From: Mycosynbacter sp964593465
GTDB lineage: Bacteria; Patescibacteriota; Saccharimonadia; Saccharimonadales; Saccharimonadaceae
NCBI GenBank assembly: GCA_964593465.1
Contig: CAZQJY010000010.1
Span: 1 to 28,721 of the forward strand
Length of the DNA: 28,721 nucleotides
Reading direction: 5' to 3'
The position numbers were made by a program, and so were the translations under genes. Under the pieces are notes generated by a model. That model saw only the letters and a program-made list of their open reading frames with translations, ran no database searches and had not been told where the DNA came from. Positions within the stretch are counted from its first letter, which is position 1. The number at the start of each line of letters is the position of its first letter. Below are positions 14,532-21,329 of this stretch, piece after piece.

Positions 14532-14555
14532 TTAACAATCAGCAAGGAGAAAGCG

Positions 14556-15062
14556 ATTAACAAATCAGTTCGTGTTAACGAGCAGATCCGGGCAAAGGAA
14601 CTGCGCGTTATCGGTACAGACGGTGAACAACTAGGTGTAATATCTCTCGCAGAGGCTCGTCGCCTCGCGGATGAAGCAGGTGTAGACCTAGTGGAGATTT
14701 CGCCAAACGCTGATCCTCCTGTGGCAAAAATCATCGACTGGGGTAAATTCCAGTATCAAAAAATGAAAGAGCTACAGAAAAATCGCAAAAATGCCAAAAC
14801 TAGCGAATTGAAGCAGATGCGACTTGGTCTCAAGATCGGTGCAAACGATCTCGAAATCAAGCTGCGCAAAATCCGTAAGTTTCTGGCAGATGGCAACAAG
14901 GTAAAAATTATGATTTTCTTCCGCGGTCGTGAAATGGCCCATAAAGAACTTGGTTTTGACCTTATTAATCAAATTATTGCCAAGCTAGAAGATGACGCTG
15001 TAGTCGAACAAAAGCCTCAGATGGCTGGCCGCAATCTGAGCATAACCGTAAGGAGTAAATAA
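14556..15062 (+). CDS. infC: Translation initiation factor IF-3 (AUU start)
   Basis: IF-3 binds the 30S subunit, keeps it from joining 50S too early and checks the start codon. The protein has 168 residues. The N-domain begins INKSVRVNEQIRAKELRVIG and the C-domain contains KIMIFFRGREMAHKELG. An ATG at 14691 would remove the first 45 residues, which are clearly conserved. The true start is ATT at 14556, preceded by AAGGAG with a six-base gap. An AUU start is the well-known autoregulatory device of infC in other bacteria, because IF-3 itself rejects non-standard starts. The stop overlaps the rpmI start (TAATG). Confidence 0.95.
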   Translation: MNKSVRVNEQIRAKELRVIGTDGEQLGVISLAEARRLADEAGVDLVEISPNADPPVAKIIDWGKFQYQKMKELQKNRKNAKTSELKQMRLGLKIGANDLEIKLRKIRKFLADGNKVKIMIFFRGREMAHKELGFDLINQIIAKLEDDAVVEQKPQMAGRNLSITVRSK

Positions 15063-15259
15063 TGCCAAAGCTAAAGACGCACAAAGGAACTGCCAAGCGA
15101 GTCAAGCTTACCGGTACTGGTAAAATCACTCGTGGACGCGCTTTCGGCGGTCACTTGCTTGCCAAGAAAAGCAAAAGCCGCAAACGTGCCATCAACACGA
15201 CAGCTGTTGTGACAGGTGGTATGGCTAAAAATGTTAAACGAGCCCTAGGAGTTAAATAA
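15062..15259 (+). CDS. rpmI: 50S ribosomal protein L35
   Basis: 65 residues, highly basic, beginning MPKLKTHKGTAKRVKLTGTGK and carrying the typical RAFGGHLLAKKSKSRKR segment. It is part of the large ribosomal subunit. It starts inside the infC stop (TAATG) and ends in another TAATG with rplT, so all three genes are translationally coupled in the universal infC-rpmI-rplT order. Confidence 0.97.
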   Translation: MPKLKTHKGTAKRVKLTGTGKITRGRAFGGHLLAKKSKSRKRAINTTAVVTGGMAKNVKRALGVK

Positions 15260-15600
15260 TGCGAGTAAAACGAGGTGTTGCCGCACGTGCCAAGCACAAG
15301 AAAATTCTAAAACAAGCCAAAGGTATGCAGCATAACCGCACCCGTAGCTTCCGTCTTGCTAAGCAAGCAGTTACTCGTGCTCTTCAGTACGCATACCGTG
15401 ATCGCCGCAACAAAAAACGCGATCTTCGTGGTCTTTGGATCACACGTATCAACGCAGCTGCACGTTTGCAAGGTACAACCTACAGTAAGCTGATGGCTGG
15501 ACTCAAAGCCGCCAACGTCGAACTCGACCGCAAGATTCTATCGGAACTTGCAGCCAACGAGCCGAAAGCATTTGAAGCTGTTGCCAAAAGCGTAAAATAA
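15259..15600 (+). CDS. rplT: 50S ribosomal protein L20
   Basis: 113 residues, typical L20. The basic N-terminal helix MRVKRGVAARAKHKKILKQA binds 23S rRNA, and RDRRNKKRDLRGLWITRINAA is the conserved core. L20 is needed early in 50S assembly and in several bacteria represses its own operon. It is the last gene of the operon, followed by an intrinsic terminator. Confidence 0.97.
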   Translation: MRVKRGVAARAKHKKILKQAKGMQHNRTRSFRLAKQAVTRALQYAYRDRRNKKRDLRGLWITRINAAARLQGTTYSKLMAGLKAANVELDRKILSELAANEPKAFEAVAKSVK

Positions 15601-15622
15601 TCTATTTTGCGACGCTGAAACC

Positions 15623-15649
15623 AAAACACCTCCCAAGCGGAGGTGTTTT
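15623..15649. terminator. Intrinsic terminator between rplT and rnpB
   Basis: AAAACACCTCC and GGAGGTGTTTT form an 11 bp stem around CAAGC, with T-runs on both strands. It ends the rplT transcript on the plus strand and can end the rnpB transcript, whose 3' end is about 10 nt away, on the minus strand. Confidence 0.85.
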
Positions 15650-15659
15650 TCGTATAAGC

Positions 15660-16011
15660 TATGAGCAGTCTGCCTGTAAGCCGGGTTCTGTCGAGGATAA
15701 TCATCTATCTAGCTACACTGTTGCCAGTATAGTCGAGCGGATTTTGCGATATATATGCGGCGAACAACCTATTGCACATGTATCTCCTTGCAGCGGACAG
15801 GGTTTACCTCCAATACATGTCACCATGTACTGCTGTGAGCTTTTACCTCACTCGTTTCACCTTTTCCCCTCTAAGAGAGGTAGTTTTGTTTCTGTGGCAC
15901 TTTCCCTAGGGTTACCCCCGGTCGCCGTTAGCGACTGTCCTGTTCTGTGCTGCCCGGACTTTCCTCTTACGGGGCTATACCCTGCAAGCGATTATCTAGC
16001 ACACTGCCTGT
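15660..16011 (-). ncRNA. rnpB: RNase P RNA (bacterial type A)
   Basis: This is the catalytic RNA that matures tRNA 5' ends. On the minus strand it shows the near-universal GAGGAAAGTCCGGGC close to the 5' end and ACAGAACCCGGCTTAC close to the 3' end. These are the two halves of conserved core helix P4. The 5' and 3' segments GCAGTGTGC and GCAGACTGC form P1 with one mismatch. The length is about 350 nt. The exact ends are estimated from P1. A TACAAT -10 lies about 10 nt upstream, inside the end of the preceding Nudix/RNase H gene. Confidence 0.93.
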
Positions 16012-16014
16012 GTA

Positions 16015-16917
16015 TTATTGTACCACTTCTTCGTCTTCTTCGGGCTGCACTTTTGGCTTGGCATGCATATCGAGTATATGATTTACCTCTGCATCCGCCA
16101 GAGTGTTAAACTCACGGCGCACATGTGTAAACTTCACATCCTCAAACTGTGTTAGTAAATCTAAAATTCGTTCATTGATAGGCCACAATTCCCTATTTTT
16201 GACAGTATAGATACCCTTCATCTGATTCACCACCATCAGGCTGTCCAGTCGGTATTCCAGCTTTTTATAGCCAAGCTCAAGTGCGCGTTCCAAACCGAGT
16301 AGTAGTCCATGGTATTCTGCCTGGTAGCTTGTGGTGATACCAAGGAACTGTCCGCCCTTCTCTATCACCTCACCCTCTGCAGTTTCCACAACATATGCAG
16401 CTGCCGAGATACCAGGATTACCACGTGAACCGCCATCTGAATACAAAATTATTCTGTCATCTGTTGTAATTGTTTCATCAATTTCTATATGACTTTCGCC
16501 ATGCTCATCTGTCACAATCTTTTGTTCACTCAAGCCAAGCAGTACTTGCGATGATTCTGTAATTTCACGATGTTGTATTTTTGACTTGCTTTGCCATATT
16601 GCTTTGTCGTAATTTTCGCTCAACACTACCTGCGTACTTTCGACATTCACAAGATATACAATAAACACATACTGCAAGTTCGGATCATCCGAATCCACAT
16701 AGGTAATTACATCAAACAGCTGCACCGACACAGGGTTCAACCCCGCGTCTTTTGTAAGATATCGCCGCAGCGCATCCTCTGGCTGCTCATGGTACTCAAT
16801 CTTGCCGCCAGGCAGCTCAAACTTACCAAGTATCGACTCACGCCCATTAGCACGACGAAGTAACAATGTTTGATCTTTTTTGCGGACAAGCGCGCGGACA
16901 GCGGTACGTTGTTTCAT
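16015..16917 (-). CDS. Nudix-like domain fused to RNase HI
   Basis: 300 residues. Residues 1-130 have a Nudix fold: RTAVRALVRKKDQTLLLRR, ELPGGKIEYHEQPEDALRR, then YLTKDAGL. The catalytic REUXEEXGU box reads RYLTKDAGL, so the metal-binding glutamates are replaced and this half is probably not a hydrolase. Residues about 150-285 are a full RNase HI domain with the acidic tetrad visible in YSDGGSRGNPG (D), QAEYHGLLLGLERAL (E), RLDSLMVVNQMKG (D) and NTLADAEVNHIL (D). It should cleave RNA in RNA-DNA hybrids. The tail is acidic. The ORF ends 4 nt before rnpB on the same strand. The Nudix half may serve in binding rather than hydrolysis; that is inference. Confidence 0.9.
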   Translation of the reverse strand: MKQRTAVRALVRKKDQTLLLRRANGRESILGKFELPGGKIEYHEQPEDALRRYLTKDAGLNPVSVQLFDVITYVDSDDPNLQYVFIVYLVNVESTQVVLSENYDKAIWQSKSKIQHREITESSQVLLGLSEQKIVTDEHGESHIEIDETITTDDRIILYSDGGSRGNPGISAAAYVVETAEGEVIEKGGQFLGITTSYQAEYHGLLLGLERALELGYKKLEYRLDSLMVVNQMKGIYTVKNRELWPINERILDLLTQFEDVKFTHVRREFNTLADAEVNHILDMHAKPKVQPEEDEEVVQ

Positions 16918-16965
16918 GAGTGTTTATCTTTCCTGATTCTTGAAAAATTAATCGAGCGTATTCTC

Positions 16966-17265
16966 CTAGCGGAACTTAACCTTGATAGCCCCTCTGAGTG
17001 TTTTGCTATTTTCATCAAGCCACGCTTCAGCTCCACTATCTCCACGACTTGCCTGTAAAGAGTTATAGGCATAGTCCTGTAGCGCAAAGCCCACGGAACA
17101 TTCATCACCATCAATACTACTTAATAGTCCAAACACAGCAACCGCCAGTTGACTTGCACGCCCAAGAACCATAGAATCGCCCTGATTCTCCTCAATCAGC
17201 TTGGCGACTTCGCGCACCACAGCTTTCTGTGCGAGTAATTCTTGCTGCCTTTTTGTTATTTCCAT
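16966..17265 (-). CDS. Small soluble protein of unknown function
   Basis: About 99 residues beginning MEITKRQQELLAQKA, mostly helical, mildly acidic, with no membrane segment and a basic C-terminus (RGAIKVKFR). An upstream in-frame ATG at 17283 overlaps the -10 element, so the later ATG is preferred. TATAAT ends 6 nt before it, again predicting a leaderless message. The next gene (Nudix/RNase H) starts 48 nt downstream on the same strand. I do not recognise a family. Confidence 0.7.
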   Translation of the reverse strand: MEITKRQQELLAQKAVVREVAKLIEENQGDSMVLGRASQLAVAVFGLLSSIDGDECSVGFALQDYAYNSLQASRGDSGAEAWLDENSKTLRGAIKVKFR

Positions 17266-17330
17266 AATCTCATTATAAAACATCTTAATTAAAAAGTGAG
17301 TAGTTTTACATCATACTCAGGATGCCCTAC

Positions 17331-17612
17331 TTAGTAGTAAGGATTCTCCAGCCGACGGCCGCGCTTCTGGCGGCCTCGACCGGTGTACTGACCACGGGTC
17401 GTCCCGTTGTTGTTGGGACCATTGCCGGAGCCGAAGTGGTCATGATTGCCACTCTCGTGGAACGTGTGATGCGTTCCATCGGCACTCATGCCACTCTGAT
17501 CACCATCACCCAACAGGGTCTCGTTCTCGGCCGAACCGCTACCGAACGACACGGTGACAGGGTTGCCGTCCGCGTCACATCCGCCCATCGGCTCACTCCA
17601 ATTACTACCCAC
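17331..17612 (-). CDS. Gly/Asn/His-rich hydrophilic orphan protein
   Basis: 93 residues starting at GTG, with a strong ribosome binding site GAGGAG 6-7 nt before it. The protein has no hydrophobic segment. It is rich in Gly, Asn, Asp, Ser and His (HHTFHESGNHDHFGSGNG) and ends in a basic, RNA-binding-like stretch RGRQKRGRRLENPYY. Its DNA is visibly more GC-rich than its neighbours, which may mean transfer or strong selection. A plus-strand frame over the same DNA (17322-17672) lacks a ribosome binding site and is taken as a shadow. Its promoter and a structured leader are at 17657-17739. I do not recognise a family; it is probably disordered. Confidence 0.65.
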   Translation of the reverse strand: MGSNWSEPMGGCDADGNPVTVSFGSGSAENETLLGDGDQSGMSADGTHHTFHESGNHDHFGSGNGPNNNGTTRGQYTGRGRQKRGRRLENPYY

Positions 17613-17656
17613 GATTTACTCCTCGGAGTTGTGCAAGAACATTTCTCGCAACATAC

Positions 17657-17703
17657 TGTTTTTATTCGGTAGAATAAAAACAAACAGAGGAAGTCCCTCT
17701 GTT
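17657..17703 (-). promoter_or_regulatory. Attenuator-like leader: two adjacent hairpins
   Basis: On the minus strand, soon after the predicted start, AACAGAGG-N5-CCTCTGTT (17703-17683) is followed at once by TGTTTTTATT, which is the layout of an intrinsic terminator. That same T-rich arm is the 5' half of a second perfect hairpin, TGTTTTTATTC-N4-GAATAAAAACA (17682-17657). Pairing of the T-run into the second stem would block termination. The coding region starts about 45 nt later. This is either a transcription attenuator of the orphan gene or two stacked stabilising stems. Confidence 0.5.
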
Positions 17704-17710
17704 AGAGTTT

Positions 17711-17739
17711 ATATTACCACACCTAATGAACATCGTCAA
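17711..17739 (-). promoter_or_regulatory. Promoter of the Gly/Asn/His-rich orphan gene
   Basis: TTGACG (17739-17734), 17 bp, TAATAT (17716-17711) on the minus strand. The predicted start near 17704 places the two leader hairpins at the extreme 5' end of the RNA. Confidence 0.65.
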
Positions 17740-17772
17740 GGCTTATCGAACCAAATCCCACCTTTCCCAAAG

Positions 17773-17792
17773 AAAAAACGCCCATTCGGGCG
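17773..17792 (-). terminator. Terminator downstream of tRNA-Pro
   Basis: On the minus strand CGCCC-GAAT-GGGCG runs into TTTTTTC, 25 nt after the tRNA-Pro CCA. A classic short GC stem with a U-tract. Confidence 0.85.
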
Positions 17793-17816
17793 ATAATTCC
17801 TCGGATTTTTCCAAAA

Positions 17817-17892
17817 TGGTCGGGATGACTGGACTTGAACCAGCGACCTCACCACCCCCAGCGGTGCGCGCTACCAACTGCGCCACATCCCG
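17817..17892 (-). tRNA. tRNA-Pro (anticodon GGG)
   Basis: A 76 nt cloverleaf on the minus strand. The acceptor CGGGATG pairs with CATCCCG, followed by discriminator A and an encoded CCA. The D-stem is GCGC/GCGC, the anticodon loop is CTGGGGG with anticodon GGG, and the T-arm carries GGTTCAAGTCC. A 5' C is usual for proline tRNA. It lies 16 nt after a structured RNA on the same strand and may be made by read-through from that RNA's promoter. Confidence 0.95.
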
Positions 17893-17907
17893 ATATTTTT
17901 TCCAATC

Positions 17908-18046
17908 AAAAAGTCCAGGCGGCGCTTGATATATCCCCGCGTAACTGCAAGGTGGGTGTTCTCATAGCACCTCCACAGAGGTACAGAATATTGAACTCCC
18001 ATATCAAATGACGTTAGGAAATCATATACGCCGATCTCCTGGACAC
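17908..18046 (-). ncRNA. Unassigned structured RNA A, about 139 nt, upstream of tRNA-Pro
   Basis: A standalone RNA with a clear promoter at 18052-18080. Its ends pair: GTCCAGG near 18044 with CCTGGAC near 17913, then CGGCG with CGCCG. Further in, TTGATAT pairs with ATATCAA, and an inner hairpin forms from GTTC/GAAC and GTACCTC/GAGGTGC. The 3' stem runs directly into TTTTT (17912-17908), so it ends like an intrinsic terminator. No reading frame with a start is present. The rod with internal loops is 6S-like in outline. It lacks the GGAA tetraloop and other SRP RNA signatures, so I do not assign it. Confidence 0.6.
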
Positions 18047-18051
18047 TTCTT

Positions 18052-18080
18052 ATTATACTCCTACTAGATAGCTAATTCAA
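18052..18080 (-). promoter_or_regulatory. Promoter of structured RNA A
   Basis: TTGAAT (18080-18075), 17 bp, consensus TATAAT (18057-18052) on the minus strand. The start is expected at 18045-18046, the exact outer edge of the terminal stem. Confidence 0.75.
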
Positions 18081-18085
18081 ATAGG

Positions 18086-18736
18086 CTAACCGCCAAAAAC
18101 AAAGCGGAAGAACACTAATATCTCAGTAATTGCACCGCTCATAAACCTGCCAATTACCGACGAGCCTACCAGAACAACTGCAAATACAATGACAATTCCA
18201 AACTGCTCAAACACTTCCATGCCCCGACGCACAAACTCTGGAGCAAATGCATACAATACACGTGAACCATCAAGCGGCGGTATTGGCAGCATGTTAAATA
18301 CAAAGAAGCCTAGATTCACTAGAACAGCGGTAAGTAGTATATTACCTACAAGCGTAAACTCGGCAGGACTGCCGATAATAACCCAAATGCCGTACAAGAC
18401 AAATGCAAGTACAAAGTTCGTCAGCGGACCAGCCAATGCCACAAGTGCTGCTCCCCATTCGTCCCATTTGACACGCGCGGGATTGAACGGCACAGGCTTG
18501 GCGCCACCAAAGATAGGACCACCTAAGACCGCAAGCATTATTGGCAATATAATTGTCAAAAACGGATCGATATGATGCAACGGATTAAGTGTCAGTCGCC
18601 CTTGGTCCTTTGCAGTTGTATCTCCCAGCTTGAGCGCCATCAAACCATGCATCACCTCATGCAGTGTCATCGAAATAAAAATCGTTCCGAGAACGATAAC
18701 AATGTGTAACAATAGTGCTCCAGCGTCTGTATCCAT
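18086..18736 (-). CDS. M50-family site-2-type membrane metalloprotease
   Basis: 216 residues, an intramembrane zinc protease of the M50 / site-2 protease group. The zinc motif HEVMH (HExxH) lies in the second half of the first helix (near residue 26). The third ligand motif is NMLPIPPLDG (NxxPxxxLDG). About six hydrophobic segments are present. There is no PDZ or CBS domain, so it is a short form of unknown substrate. The ATG follows TATAAT by only 8 nt without a ribosome binding site, giving a nearly leaderless mRNA. It lies divergent to rpmB with about 100 bp between. Confidence 0.92.
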   Translation of the reverse strand: MDTDAGALLLHIVIVLGTIFISMTLHEVMHGLMALKLGDTTAKDQGRLTLNPLHHIDPFLTIILPIMLAVLGGPIFGGAKPVPFNPARVKWDEWGAALVALAGPLTNFVLAFVLYGIWVIIGSPAEFTLVGNILLTAVLVNLGFFVFNMLPIPPLDGSRVLYAFAPEFVRRGMEVFEQFGIVIVFAVVLVGSSVIGRFMSGAITEILVFFRFVFGG

Positions 18737-18744
18737 AGCTATAC

Positions 18745-18750
18745 ATTATA
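18745..18750 (-). promoter_or_regulatory. -10 box of the M50 protease gene
   Basis: TATAAT on the minus strand, with 8 nt between it and the start ATG at 18736. No convincing -35 is visible. Confidence 0.5.
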
Positions 18751-18774
18751 CCTCATGTACACCATTTCGCCCAC

Positions 18775-18803
18775 TTGACGTTTCTACCTCTATACGCTAC
18801 AAT
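18775..18803 (+). promoter_or_regulatory. Promoter of rpmB
   Basis: TTGACG (18775-18780), 17 bp, TACAAT (18798-18803). This leaves a 5' UTR of about 30 nt, so the ribosomal gene has a normal leader, unlike several neighbours. Confidence 0.7.
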
Positions 18804-18841
18804 GGTACGGATTGATTAAATAATAAGTGGAAGTAAAGATT

Positions 18842-19069
18842 ATGGCATCACGATGTGACCTCACAGGCAAACGCGCACAGCACGGACATAACGTTAGCTT
18901 CTCTTTGCGACGAACAAAGCGTACTTTCAAACCAAACCTACAGAAGAAAACCTTCATCGTAGATGGTCAAAAAGTAACTATGAACCTTAGCACTAGTGCT
19001 ATTCGTACGCTAAAGAAAAAAGGTATTTTGCCACGCTCTGGCAAAGCTGTACTCGAAGCAACAAAATAG
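18842..19069 (+). CDS. rpmB: 50S ribosomal protein L28
   Basis: 75 residues beginning MASRCDLTGKRAQHGHNVSF, the typical L28 start. NLQKKTFIVDGQKVTMNLSTSAIRTL is typical in order and length, with a basic C-terminus. A GTG at 18827 would add five residues; the ATG at 18842 matches the family. It is a single-gene unit between its own promoter and a strong terminator. The single cysteine near the N-terminus does not make a zinc ribbon, so this is the non-zinc form. Confidence 0.95.
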   Translation: MASRCDLTGKRAQHGHNVSFSLRRTKRTFKPNLQKKTFIVDGQKVTMNLSTSAIRTLKKKGILPRSGKAVLEATK

Positions 19070-19086
19070 TCGCTTGCTCGGCAAGA

Positions 19087-19125
19087 AAATAACCCCGCTA
19101 TATTGTTGATATAGCGGGGTTATTT
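19087..19125. terminator. Strong bidirectional terminator
   Basis: A 17 bp perfect stem around ACCCCGCTATAT / ATATAGCGGGGT with a five-base loop, and A/T flanks on both sides. It ends rpmB on the plus strand and the winged-helix/MBL operon on the minus strand. Confidence 0.85.
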
Positions 19126-19152
19126 ATTTGGATTAGGCCGCAAATGCGGATC

Positions 19153-19791
19153 CTAGCTGCGTGACACTGGTACAACCGTTAGTACTGGTGGGATAGCTGC
19201 GGTGCTTTTCACCTTGTACTTAGCAACTGCTTCTTCTACTGGTGCGCCGAGCTCGCTTGTGAATGTCTCGAGTGCATCTTGTGGCACTTCGTATTTAAGT
19301 GCGCTATCGGCATAGTGTACAGGAATGACAGCTTTCGGCTCAACCTGTCGAGCGATTGTTGCTGCAGCCGTCGCATCAAGCGTGTAGCCCGTTCCACCCA
19401 CAGGCAAAATAAGGATATCTACTACACCGATCGCTTCGAGTTCGTCTTCGGTGAGCTTGGGTGCGATATTACCGATCAAGGCAACATGTAAATCACCTAC
19501 ACCGATTCGATAGATTGTCGAAAGCTTTTCTTGCTCTTCTGTATCTATATGGCGACTCGCTGGGATGCCTTTGATAGAAAAGTCACCGATTTCGTATTCA
19601 CCCGGCCCCTCTACTACTAGCTTGGCATCTGCACTATTTACCAAAAATCGTGCCTCTGTGCCAAGCTCAATCACACCTTTTGTAGATACGTCCTTGAGAC
19701 CTACTATCGAGAGCTTTGGATCTGCCACTATGCAAGTATTTTTTGTCGACACAACAACTGTATTTCCACCTTTGTATTCAATATCAAACAT
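19153..19791 (-). CDS. MBL-fold protein, UlaG-like, without the HxHxDH motif
   Basis: 212 residues. The fold is recognised from the C-terminal half (DILILPVGGTGYTLD, then KAVIPVHY), typical of the Lactamase_B_3 / UlaG-like group, and from an N-terminal beta-strand pattern with ADPKL. The HxHxDH metal-binding motif that should follow the first strands is missing, so hydrolase activity is doubtful. AGGAGG lies 8 nt before the ATG, and the gene starts 12 nt after the winged-helix gene, so the two are co-transcribed. It may be a non-catalytic sensor; that is inference. Confidence 0.8.
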   Translation of the reverse strand: MFDIEYKGGNTVVVSTKNTCIVADPKLSIVGLKDVSTKGVIELGTEARFLVNSADAKLVVEGPGEYEIGDFSIKGIPASRHIDTEEQEKLSTIYRIGVGDLHVALIGNIAPKLTEDELEAIGVVDILILPVGGTGYTLDATAAATIARQVEPKAVIPVHYADSALKYEVPQDALETFTSELGAPVEEAVAKYKVKSTAAIPPVLTVVPVSRS

Positions 19792-19803
19792 CTGTCTTTC
19801 CTC

Positions 19804-20400
19804 CTATGATTGCAGTATTTTTTCAGTATCTACCAGTATTTTGTGTTTACCATTGATTATTTCTGTTACAAATTTATCACGAATACTCAAACGGTAGTAA
19901 AATTCTTCGTAAGTAAGCGTCGTATAGTTGAGCTCTCGGCCTTCCGACTTTTCGGCTTGTTTGACAGCCGCTTTGAGCTTAGTTGTGGGCACATCGCCAA
20001 CTACCAAAACATCGACACTACTTGCTGAGCCGCGCACTAGCACGCCCGCCACTACCACAAGTCGTACGCCAGGCAGCTCGGCAAAGCCGTCAATCCATGC
20101 TTGTTTTGGTTTGCCTGCTTGCACGCTTTTTGTCGTTTCTACTTGTTCATCGGCAAATATAGCTCTAAGTGGTACATAATACTCGTAACGCTGGTTGACT
20201 TCATAGTACAGCTTGTTGTCATCTGTCTCGCTGGTGATGATACCAACATTGAGCATATTAGACAGCTCGCGGCGCACAGAGTTGATCTGCTCATCGATGA
20301 GGCGTGTGATTTCGCGTACATAAAAAGACTTGCCTGGATTGTTCAGGAAAAGGTGCAGTAGCTTTACCCTCGTTTTTGAACCAAATAGTGCGTCAATCAT
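19804..20400 (-). CDS. Winged-helix regulator fused to a nucleotidyltransferase-like domain
   Basis: 198 residues. Residues 1-75 are a winged helix-turn-helix of the ArsR/MarR kind (LHLFLNNPGKSFYVREITR, RRELSNMLNVGIITSE). Residues about 100-198 resemble a minimal nucleotidyltransferase: AGVLVRGSASSVDVLVVGDV keeps the GS pair (G124, S125) and one acidic residue (D130), but the second Asp of the usual D-x-D is Leu. It is therefore probably a DNA-binding protein with an inactive or ligand-sensing NTase fold. It is first in a two-gene unit with the MBL gene and may regulate it or itself. Confidence 0.8.
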   Translation of the reverse strand: MIDALFGSKTRVKLLHLFLNNPGKSFYVREITRLIDEQINSVRRELSNMLNVGIITSETDDNKLYYEVNQRYEYYVPLRAIFADEQVETTKSVQAGKPKQAWIDGFAELPGVRLVVVAGVLVRGSASSVDVLVVGDVPTTKLKAAVKQAEKSEGRELNYTTLTYEEFYYRLSIRDKFVTEIINGKHKILVDTEKILQS

Positions 20401-20435
20401 GTCTTTGTCTCTTACTTTTCTCTGTACTTATACTA

Positions 20436-21329
20436 TCATGATACGCGATATTGTGCGAGCTTATGTGTTAAAAAGTGTTCAGCTTCGGCCAGAGTTTTCC
20501 ACTCAACTTTTGAGTTGCGCTTCAGCCAGGTGAGCTGACGTTTAGCAAGACGCCAGTCAAGCACAACAAACTTCTGTTGCACTTCTTGCATCGTTAGCTT
20601 ACCGTCTAAATATTGGTGCACTAATGGGTAGGCATTCCCCGTCATTGCCTCACCGCCCCAGCCATACTTTTTGCCCAACTGTTTTGCTTCTTCTACAACA
20701 CTATCGTCAAATATTTGTTCGGCTCTGCGCTCAATTCTTGTTCGCAGCACATCTCGATCTGTTGCTATTCCTACAATAATGCTTGTGCTTATCGGCTCAT
20801 GATTCCTCTTATGATTGACGCCGTTTTGCTCAATTGCGCGGATTACATAGCGTTTATTTTGGCTATTCTCGGGCAATTCTACGTTGTTTTCTTCACAATA
20901 TATATGTAATTCTTCAAGCGGCATTTGCTCCAGTTCGTGGCGGCGTGCTGAATCGGCCATTTGCCCGAATTGATAATCGTACACCACTGCATCTATATAC
21001 AGTCCTGTGCCGCCGACAAGGAACGGGATATGCCCGCGAGCACGAATCTCAACTATTTTCTCATCGGCATACCGCTTAAAATCCGCAGCCGTAAACACCT
21101 CATCTGGATTCACTAAATCCAGTCCCCAGTGCGGTACACCTGCCCGCTCTTCCGCGCTTGGTTTGGCTGTACCAATATCCATACCCTTGTACACCGTACG
21201 GCTATCTGCACAAATAATTTCACCGCCAAATTCTAGAGCCAACTTGATGGCAAGTGCCGTCTTGCCACTTGCCGTCGGCCCAGCAATCACAACAAGCGGA
21301 GGTTCGGTTCGTTCCACTCTGGACGCCAT
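20436..21329 (-). CDS. miaA: tRNA dimethylallyltransferase
   Basis: About 297 residues. MiaA adds a dimethylallyl group to A37 of tRNAs that read codons starting with U. Visible are the P-loop GPTASGKTALAIK, the conserved ADSRTVYKGMDIGTAKP, HWGLDLVNPDE, the substrate segment VGGTGLYIDAVVYD and the C-terminal RQLTWLKRN. The start at 21329 is chosen because GGAGAG lies 5 nt upstream. An upstream ATG at 21359 lacks a site. It overlaps the end of the ATL gene by 43 nt and is the last gene of the thrS operon. Confidence 0.95.
   Translation of the reverse strand: MASRVERTEPPLVVIAGPTASGKTALAIKLALEFGGEIICADSRTVYKGMDIGTAKPSAEERAGVPHWGLDLVNPDEVFTAADFKRYADEKIVEIRARGHIPFLVGGTGLYIDAVVYDYQFGQMADSARRHELEQMPLEELHIYCEENNVELPENSQNKRYVIRAIEQNGVNHKRNHEPISTSIIVGIATDRDVLRTRIERRAEQIFDDSVVEEAKQLGKKYGWGGEAMTGNAYPLVHQYLDGKLTMQEVQQKFVVLDWRLAKRQLTWLKRNSKVEWKTLAEAEHFLTHKLAQYRVS

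Noticed and set aside
15744..16109. Open frame across the rnpB locus
   Set aside because: The region carries the conserved RNase P RNA core on the other strand, and the frame shows no protein family.
17322..17672. Plus-strand frame of 116 codons rich in Val, Thr and Ala
   Set aside because: It has no ribosome binding site or promoter and mirrors the minus-strand orphan gene, which has both.
17908..18046. Signal recognition particle RNA
   Set aside because: The conserved GGAA apical loop and its flanking internal loops are not present in RNA A or in RNA B.
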